Assembly (NCBI GenBank): GCA_963591995.1
Contig: CAVAUJ010000078.1
Coordinates: 1-10,354 of the forward strand
Length of the DNA stretch: 10,354 nucleotides
Reading direction: 5' to 3'
From: CAG-791 sp963591995
GTDB taxonomy: Bacteria > Bacillota > Clostridia > Lachnospirales > Lachnospiraceae
The notes under the pieces are model-generated. The model was not told where the DNA came from. It did no database searches and was given only the letters and a program-made list of their open reading frames with translations. Of this stretch, positions 6,238 to 10,354 are shown one piece after another (the first letter of the stretch is position 1; each line of letters opens with the position of its first letter). The position numbers were made by a program, and so were the translations under genes.

Positions 6238-8796
6238 ATGACAGAGATTACGATTTCGGTGCGCACGCTGGTGGAATTCCTGCTGCGAAGCGGCGACCTG
6301 GACAATCGAACAGGAGGAGGCTCGGAGGAAGCAATGCTCGAGGGCTCCCGTCTGCACAGAAAGCTGCAGGAATCTGCGGGGGGAGAATACCATCCGGAGG
6401 TGCCGTTGGAATGGGTATGGCCCTACCGGGAAGGGGAGCTGACGCTGCGGATTGTCGGAAGGGCGGACGGAATCTGCCGGGATTGCCCTGACGGAAAGGA
6501 GCCGTCGTTTGTACCGGAGACCCTGCAGGAAACGCTGCCGGANNNNNNNNNNNNNNNNNNNNAGGAGAACCTGCCGGAGACGCTGTCGGAAACATTGCCG
6601 GAGACACTGCCGGAGGCTCTTCCGGAGCGGAGGGACGGGAAGCTGTGGACCATCGACGAGATCAAGACCACTTATCGGCCGCTGCGCCGCATCCGCAGAG
6701 CCGATCCGGTGCATCTGGCCCAGGCGAGGTGCTATGCCTACTGCTATGCGCGGCAGAATGGACTGCGGGTGATCTGCGTGCGGATGACCTATTGCAATCT
6801 GCTGACGGAGGGGATCAAAAGATTCTATGAAGTGTTCTCCTTCGAGGAGCTGGAGAAGTGGTACCGCGGGCTCATGGAGCAATACCGCCCGTGGGCAGAG
6901 TTTCTGGCCGACTGGCAAAAGGAGCGCACGGAGTCCACTCACCGGCTCTCCTTCCCCTATGCCTACCGGGAGGGACAGCGGGAGCTGGCCGCCGGGGTGT
7001 ACCGCACCATCGTGCACGGGCGCAAGCTGTTCCTGGAGGCGCCGACGGGGACCGGGAAGACCATTACGACGCTGTTTCCGTCGGTGAAGGCGATGGGGGA
7101 GCAAAAGGCGGAACGGATTTTCTACCTGACGGCGAAGACGGTGACGGGGAGCGCTGCCGAGAACGCGCTGCAGCAGATGCGGGGAAAGGGACTGCGCTGC
7201 AAGAGCGTCCTGCTGACCGCCCGGGAGAAGGTGTGCATTCTGAAGAAGCCGGACTGCAATCCGGAGAGCTGCCCGCGGGCCGAGGGACATTTCGATCGGA
7301 TCAATACGGCAATGTACGACCTGCTGACGCACGAGGATGCCTTCTCGCGGGAGAACGTGGCGCGCTGTGCGGAGCAATACCGGGTCTGTCCGTTCGAACT
7401 GGCGCTGGATATGAGCCTGTTCTCGGATGTTGTCATCGGAGACTACAATTATCTGTTCGATCCGCATGCATATCTGCGGCGCTTTTTCGCCGAGGGCGGC
7501 AAAAAGCCGTTTATTTTCCTGGTGGATGAGGCCCACAATCTGGTGGACCGAGGGCGGGAGATGTACAGCGCAAGGCTGACAAGGGCGCAGATTACGGCCT
7601 TCCGGCGCTGTACGAAGGAGAAATGGCCGGAGCTGTACAAAAAGCTCGGACGTCTTGCAAGAGAATGGAAGAAAATCGGGGATGGTCTGGAGTCCTACGC
7701 GGTCCTGACGGACATCGGGCGGCTCGGGGAGCTCGTCGCGCAGGTGGATGATGAGATGGCGGAAATCCTCGGCAAGGAGCGGCAGGAGGAGGCGTACCGC
7801 GGAGAGATCGACCGGGGGCTGCGGCAGACGTTTCTGGAGTTCTACTTTGTCATCGATCATTTTCGGATGATCTATGCGGGCATGGACGAGCATTACGTCG
7901 CCTGCGCGAGGACAGAGGGACGCGAGGTCGAGGTGAATCTGCGTTGCATGGATCCCCGCGAAAAATTGAAGGAATGCATGGACCGGGGAAGAGCCTCCGT
8001 GCTGCTCTCGGCGACGATGCTGCCGATTACGTATTACAAGGCATTGCTGGGCGGCACCGGGGAGGATTATGAGATGTATGCGCATTCCGTCTTTGATTCG
8101 CGGCGGCGCGGCCTGTATCTTGTCCGGGACCTTACCAGCCGCTACAGCTGCCGGACGGTAGAGAATTACGGGAAAATTGCGGAATGCATCGGGAATGTGA
8201 TGTCCATGCGCCACGGGAACTACATGGTATTTTTCCCGTCCTATTCCTTTCTGCATGAGGTGGAGCAATGCCTTCGGGACCGGTTCGGCGGAGGGCTCTG
8301 CGGACCCTGGCTGGCAGGACTCTCCTGCACCGTGCTGTCCCAGCATCCGGGAATGACGGAAAAGGAACGGGAGGATTTCCTGGAGAGCTTTCATGAGGTT
8401 CACGACGATCGGAGCCTCCTTGGCCTGTGCGTGCTGGGCGGAATCTTCGGCGAGGGCATCGACCTCATTCGGGATGCGCTCATCGGTGTCTTCATCATAG
8501 GAACCGGGATCCCGCAGGTTGGCATGGAGCGGGAGCTTATAAAGGATTATTTTGACCGGCAGGGAGCAAATGGGTATGATTATGCATATCGTTTCCCGGG
8601 AATGAACAAGGTGCAGCAGGCAGCCGGGCGGGTGATCCGCACCGGAGAGGATGTCGGGATCGTGGTCCTGATGGACGAGCGGTTTCTTTCACCGGCCAGC
8701 CGCCGGCTGTTCCCGCGGGAGTGGGAGAACCTGCAGGTGACGGACAGCCGGAACGTCCCCCGGCTGGTGGAGCGCTTCTGGGATGAATGGCTGTAG
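6238..8796 (+). CDS. PD-(D/E)XK (RecB/Cas4-like) nuclease fused to XPD/DinG-type helicase
   Basis: 852 codons including the N run. N-terminal half: RecB-family nuclease motifs H40, D77 (GRADGI), E141-x-K143 (DEIKTT) and Q162...Y166. C-terminal half: superfamily 2 DNA helicase of the XPD/DinG/Rad3 group, with Walker A APTGTGKT at 268-275 and DEAH at 430-433. SAT lies at 591-593, GGIFGEGIDL at 734-743 and QAAGRVIR at 794-801. Cysteines C333, C340, C345 and C384, placed between Walker A and DEAH, fit the 4Fe-4S cluster of these 5'-3' helicases. A role in DNA repair or processing is inferred. ATG 6238 lacks a ribosome site. ATG 6334 has an excellent one (GGAGG, five bases away) but would remove the first strand and helix. 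A terminator upstream isolates it. Confidence 0.9.
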   Translation: MTEITISVRTLVEFLLRSGDLDNRTGGGSEEAMLEGSRLHRKLQESAGGEYHPEVPLEWVWPYREGELTLRIVGRADGICRDCPDGKEPSFVPETLQETLPXXXXXXXXENLPETLSETLPETLPEALPERRDGKLWTIDEIKTTYRPLRRIRRADPVHLAQARCYAYCYARQNGLRVICVRMTYCNLLTEGIKRFYEVFSFEELEKWYRGLMEQYRPWAEFLADWQKERTESTHRLSFPYAYREGQRELAAGVYRTIVHGRKLFLEAPTGTGKTITTLFPSVKAMGEQKAERIFYLTAKTVTGSAAENALQQMRGKGLRCKSVLLTAREKVCILKKPDCNPESCPRAEGHFDRINTAMYDLLTHEDAFSRENVARCAEQYRVCPFELALDMSLFSDVVIGDYNYLFDPHAYLRRFFAEGGKKPFIFLVDEAHNLVDRGREMYSARLTRAQITAFRRCTKEKWPELYKKLGRLAREWKKIGDGLESYAVLTDIGRLGELVAQVDDEMAEILGKERQEEAYRGEIDRGLRQTFLEFYFVIDHFRMIYAGMDEHYVACARTEGREVEVNLRCMDPREKLKECMDRGRASVLLSATMLPITYYKALLGGTGEDYEMYAHSVFDSRRRGLYLVRDLTSRYSCRTVENYGKIAECIGNVMSMRHGNYMVFFPSYSFLHEVEQCLRDRFGGGLCGPWLAGLSCTVLSQHPGMTEKEREDFLESFHEVHDDRSLLGLCVLGGIFGEGIDLIRDALIGVFIIGTGIPQVGMERELIKDYFDRQGANGYDYAYRFPGMNKVQQAAGRVIRTGEDVGIVVLMDERFLSPASRRLFPREWENLQVTDSRNVPRLVERFWDEWL
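6517..6624 (+). repeat. In-frame 12-bp repeat encoding Glu-Thr-Leu-Pro units
   Basis: Seven visible units of four codons: ETLQ and ETLP (6517-6540), then, after an unresolved 24-base stretch, ENLP, ETLS, ETLP, ETLP and EALP (6565-6624). It lies between nuclease catalytic residues D77 and E141, where relatives should have a short turn. Units differ at many synonymous positions (GAG/GAA, ACC/ACG/ACA, CTG/TTG/CTT), so the array looks old or kept by selection on the protein. Copy-number change would not shift the frame. Confidence 0.9.
6543..6562. other. Run of 20 N inside the 12-bp repeat
   Basis: Bases are undetermined here. With exactly 20 N, the reading frames on both sides agree. The segment from GA (6541) to AG (6564) is then exactly two 12-base units, the second ending AG as the CAG-ended first unit does. 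The true length is uncertain, because a 20-N run in a tandem repeat may be an assembly placeholder. Confidence 0.9.
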
Positions 8797-8873
8797 GGCG
8801 GATGAAAGACGGCGCCGCCCGGGAGGGAACCGGAGCGGCTTGGCACAAGGGGATGCCGACGAAAGTGTTTGAA

Positions 8874-8922
8874 TTGTCTGAACATGACGAAAGGATTGAG
8901 AATCCGAAAACGTCACAGACAA
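8874..8922. repeat. Layered imperfect hairpin after the nuclease-helicase gene
   Basis: Three nested perfect stems: TTGTCTG/CAGACAA (8874-8880 with 8916-8922), TGACG/CGTCA (8885-8889 with 8911-8915) and GGATT/AATCC (8893-8897 with 8901-8905) around a GAG loop. That gives 17 base pairs with 4/0 and 3/5 internal loops. No T run follows on the plus strand, so it is a poor intrinsic terminator. Nothing else explains it. Confidence 0.6.
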
Positions 8923-8950
8923 GGGAAAGAAGGGGAAAATCCCTGTAAAT

Positions 8951-8980
8951 TGTGGATAACTATGTGGATTTCGTGGATTA
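8951..8980 (-). promoter_or_regulatory. Cluster of three DnaA-box-like 9-mers
   Basis: Read on the minus strand, TTATCCACA (8959-8951) is a perfect DnaA box. AAATCCACA (8971-8963) and TAATCCACG (8980-8972) follow in the same orientation, each with two mismatches, at 12- and 9-base spacing. AT-rich DNA lies on the right. It may be a DnaA-titration or regulatory site; no replication genes are in the window. Confidence 0.5.
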
Positions 8981-8995
8981 TTCGCAAAACATGGA

Positions 8996-9024
8996 ATGAA
9001 ACAATGAGATGAATTGTTTATAAA
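8996..9024 (+). promoter_or_regulatory. Promoter candidate for the GH13 gene
   Basis: ATGAAA (8996-9001), a 17-base spacer and TATAAA (9019-9024), one mismatch from the consensus -10 but with a weak -35 box. An RNA start near 9031 would leave about 26 bases before the start codon. The weak -35 box suggests an activator or low basal use. Confidence 0.5.
8999..9019. promoter_or_regulatory. Operator-like dyad AAACAAT-N7-ATTGTTT
   Basis: A perfect 7-bp inverted repeat with a seven-base centre fills the promoter spacer and touches the -10 box. The half-site sequence ACAATGAGA (9001-9009) occurs again at 9031-9039, exactly 30 bases or about three helical turns away. A repressor here would block RNA polymerase. 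The regulator is unknown. Confidence 0.5.
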
Positions 9025-9056
9025 AATCTGACAATGAGACAGGAAAGGAGCCGATG

Positions 9057-10354
9057 ATGTGGGCTGAAGAAGGAGTGCTTTACCAAATCTATCCGTTGGG
9101 AATGTGCGGCGCGCCCTTTGAGAACGACGGGCAGCAGGAGCACAGAATTCTGCAGGTGCTCGACTGGATTCCGCATCTGCAGAAGCTCGGCGTGACGGCG
9201 GTTCTGTTCAATCCGCTGTTTGAATCCGACACGCACGGGTACAACACGAGGGACTTTCGGAAGGTGGACGTGCGCCTCGGCACCAACGAGGACTTCCGGA
9301 GGGTATGCGATGCCCTGCATGAGGCCGGGATCCGCATCTTGCTGGACGGGGTATTCAACCATGCGGGCCGAGGTTTCGGTCCGTTTGAGGACGTGCTGCA
9401 AAAGCGCGGCGAGAGTGCCTATAAGGACTGGTTCTATCTGAATCTGAACGGCAACAACGGCTACAACGACGGCCTGTGGTACGAAGGCTGGGAGGGCAAT
9501 TACGACCTTGTGAAGCTGAATCTGGACAATGAGGCCGTGCGCAGCTATCTCCTGGAGAGCGTGAGCATGTGGATGGATACGTTCGGCATCGACGGATTGC
9601 GGCTGGATGTCGCGTACATGCTGAACCGGAATTTCCTGAAGGCACTCCGCTGGCACGTGGACCGGAAAAAACCGGATTTCTATCTGATCGGAGAGATTCT
9701 CGGGGGCGATTACAAACAGATCGTGAACCCGGAAATGTGCAACAGTGCGACCAACTACGAATGCTGCAAAGGTCTGTGGTCGAGCTTCAACAGCATGAAT
9801 CTGTTCGAGATCAACCATTCCCTGATCCGCCAGTTCGGCTCGGATCCCTGGTGCCTGTACCGGGGCATGCACCTTCTGAGCTTTGCCGACAACCACGATA
9901 TTACGCGGCTGGCCTCTGTCCTGACGAATCCCGCCCATCTGCCGCTGGTCTATGCGATGATGTTCGGCATGCCGGGGATTCCCTGCATTTACTACGGCAG
10001 TGAATGGGGCATAAAGGGCAGGAAGGAGGACGGAGATCCGTGCCTTCGGCCGAAGGTGGAGCAGCCGGAGTGGAACGAGCTGACCGACTGGATTGCGAAG
10101 CTTTCCGGAGCGAAAACATCCTCGGAAGCCTTGTGCTACGGAGATTTCCGCAGTATTCTGCTGACCAACCGGCAATGCATCTTCGAGAGAAAGAGCGAGC
10201 ACGAGCGCGTTCTGGTGGCGATCAATGCCGACGGCGCGGAGTACACGGCACATTTCGATGCGGGATGCGGCCGGGCCGTGGACCTGATCACAGGAGAGGA
10301 CCACGATTTCGGCGGCGGGAGCAGACTCCCTGCATACAGCGCGGCCTTCTGGAA
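9057..10354 (+). CDS. GH13 alpha-amylase-family glycoside hydrolase, 3' end beyond window
   Basis: 432 codons are present and the frame is still open at the edge. Hydrolysis of alpha-1,4-glucans or maltodextrins by the retaining double-displacement mechanism is expected. The (beta/alpha)8-barrel motifs are complete: GYNTRDF at 61-67, DGVFNH at 97-102, GLRLDVAY at 180-187 (nucleophile D184), GEI at 212-214 (acid/base E213) and FADNHD at 276-281 (D281). A small C-terminal beta domain has begun. There is no signal peptide, so it is cytoplasmic, and no N-terminal CBM34 domain, unlike typical neopullulanases. AAAGGAG (9044-9050) precedes two in-frame ATGs. 9057 has better spacing (six bases) than 9054. 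It has its own promoter candidate with an operator-like dyad. Exact substrate is not determinable. Confidence 0.92.
   Translation, partial: MWAEEGVLYQIYPLGMCGAPFENDGQQEHRILQVLDWIPHLQKLGVTAVLFNPLFESDTHGYNTRDFRKVDVRLGTNEDFRRVCDALHEAGIRILLDGVFNHAGRGFGPFEDVLQKRGESAYKDWFYLNLNGNNGYNDGLWYEGWEGNYDLVKLNLDNEAVRSYLLESVSMWMDTFGIDGLRLDVAYMLNRNFLKALRWHVDRKKPDFYLIGEILGGDYKQIVNPEMCNSATNYECCKGLWSSFNSMNLFEINHSLIRQFGSDPWCLYRGMHLLSFADNHDITRLASVLTNPAHLPLVYAMMFGMPGIPCIYYGSEWGIKGRKEDGDPCLRPKVEQPEWNELTDWIAKLSGAKTSSEALCYGDFRSILLTNRQCIFERKSEHERVLVAINADGAEYTAHFDAGCGRAVDLITGEDHDFGGGSRLPAYSAAFW

Noticed and set aside
5749..8403. An 884-codon open frame on the minus strand opposite the helicase
   Set aside because: It mirrors the helicase reading frame, has low-complexity Arg/Pro/Leu-rich content, no recognisable domain and no ribosome site. 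GC-rich codon use removes stop codons from this antisense frame.
8874..9050. Chromosomal or plasmid replication origin
   Set aside because: There is only one perfect DnaA box, no dnaA, dnaN or rep gene and no iteron array. A small DnaA cluster is all that can be claimed.

Overview
This 10.35 kb window looks like chromosomal DNA of a moderately GC-rich Clostridia-type Bacillota, probably Lachnospiraceae. The basis is strong AGGAGG-type ribosome sites, U-tailed hairpin terminators, a Clostridium-type hexameric glutamate dehydrogenase, an HPr-like regulator, and a clostridial-style nuclease-helicase. The lineage is inferred from gene content and signal style, not from a database match.

Left part (1-2616): a tRNA-Arg(ACG) with its own terminator reads rightward. 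It converges on a leftward operon of three housekeeping genes: a THUMP-domain RNA methyltransferase, the RdgB/HAM1 nucleotide-pool sanitising pyrophosphatase, and a YfcE-type metallophosphoesterase. A near-consensus promoter sits on the 5' edge of the methyltransferase gene.

Middle part (2651-5453): two leftward ammonia-assimilation genes. asnA makes Asn from Asp and ammonia, and gdhA makes Glu from 2-oxoglutarate and ammonia. Each has its own terminator, and asnA has a clear promoter. gdhA follows a roughly 190-base structured leader that begins with a perfect dyad abutting the asnA terminator.

Right part (5454-10354): rightward genes. A promoter bracketed by an inverted repeat drives a leader with a possible 29-codon ORF and then a 79-residue HPr-like protein. 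That protein keeps the regulatory Ser site but has lost the active-site His loop. Six copies of a 17-bp tandem repeat and a terminator follow. Next comes an 852-codon protein joining a RecB/Cas4-like PD-(D/E)XK nuclease to an XPD/DinG-type iron-sulfur helicase. Its nuclease domain is interrupted between catalytic motifs by 12-bp (Glu-Thr-Leu-Pro) repeats, which also contain the run of 20 N. The 260-bp gap after it holds a layered hairpin, three DnaA-box-like sites and an operator-like dyad over a promoter. The window ends inside a cytoplasmic GH13 alpha-glucan hydrolase gene, only slightly truncated at its 3' end.

Most genes are ordinary core genes. The items most worth a second look are the nuclease-helicase with its internal repeat, the 17-bp repeat array before it, and the dense control region after it. 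No mobile element, CRISPR array or complete defence island is visible.
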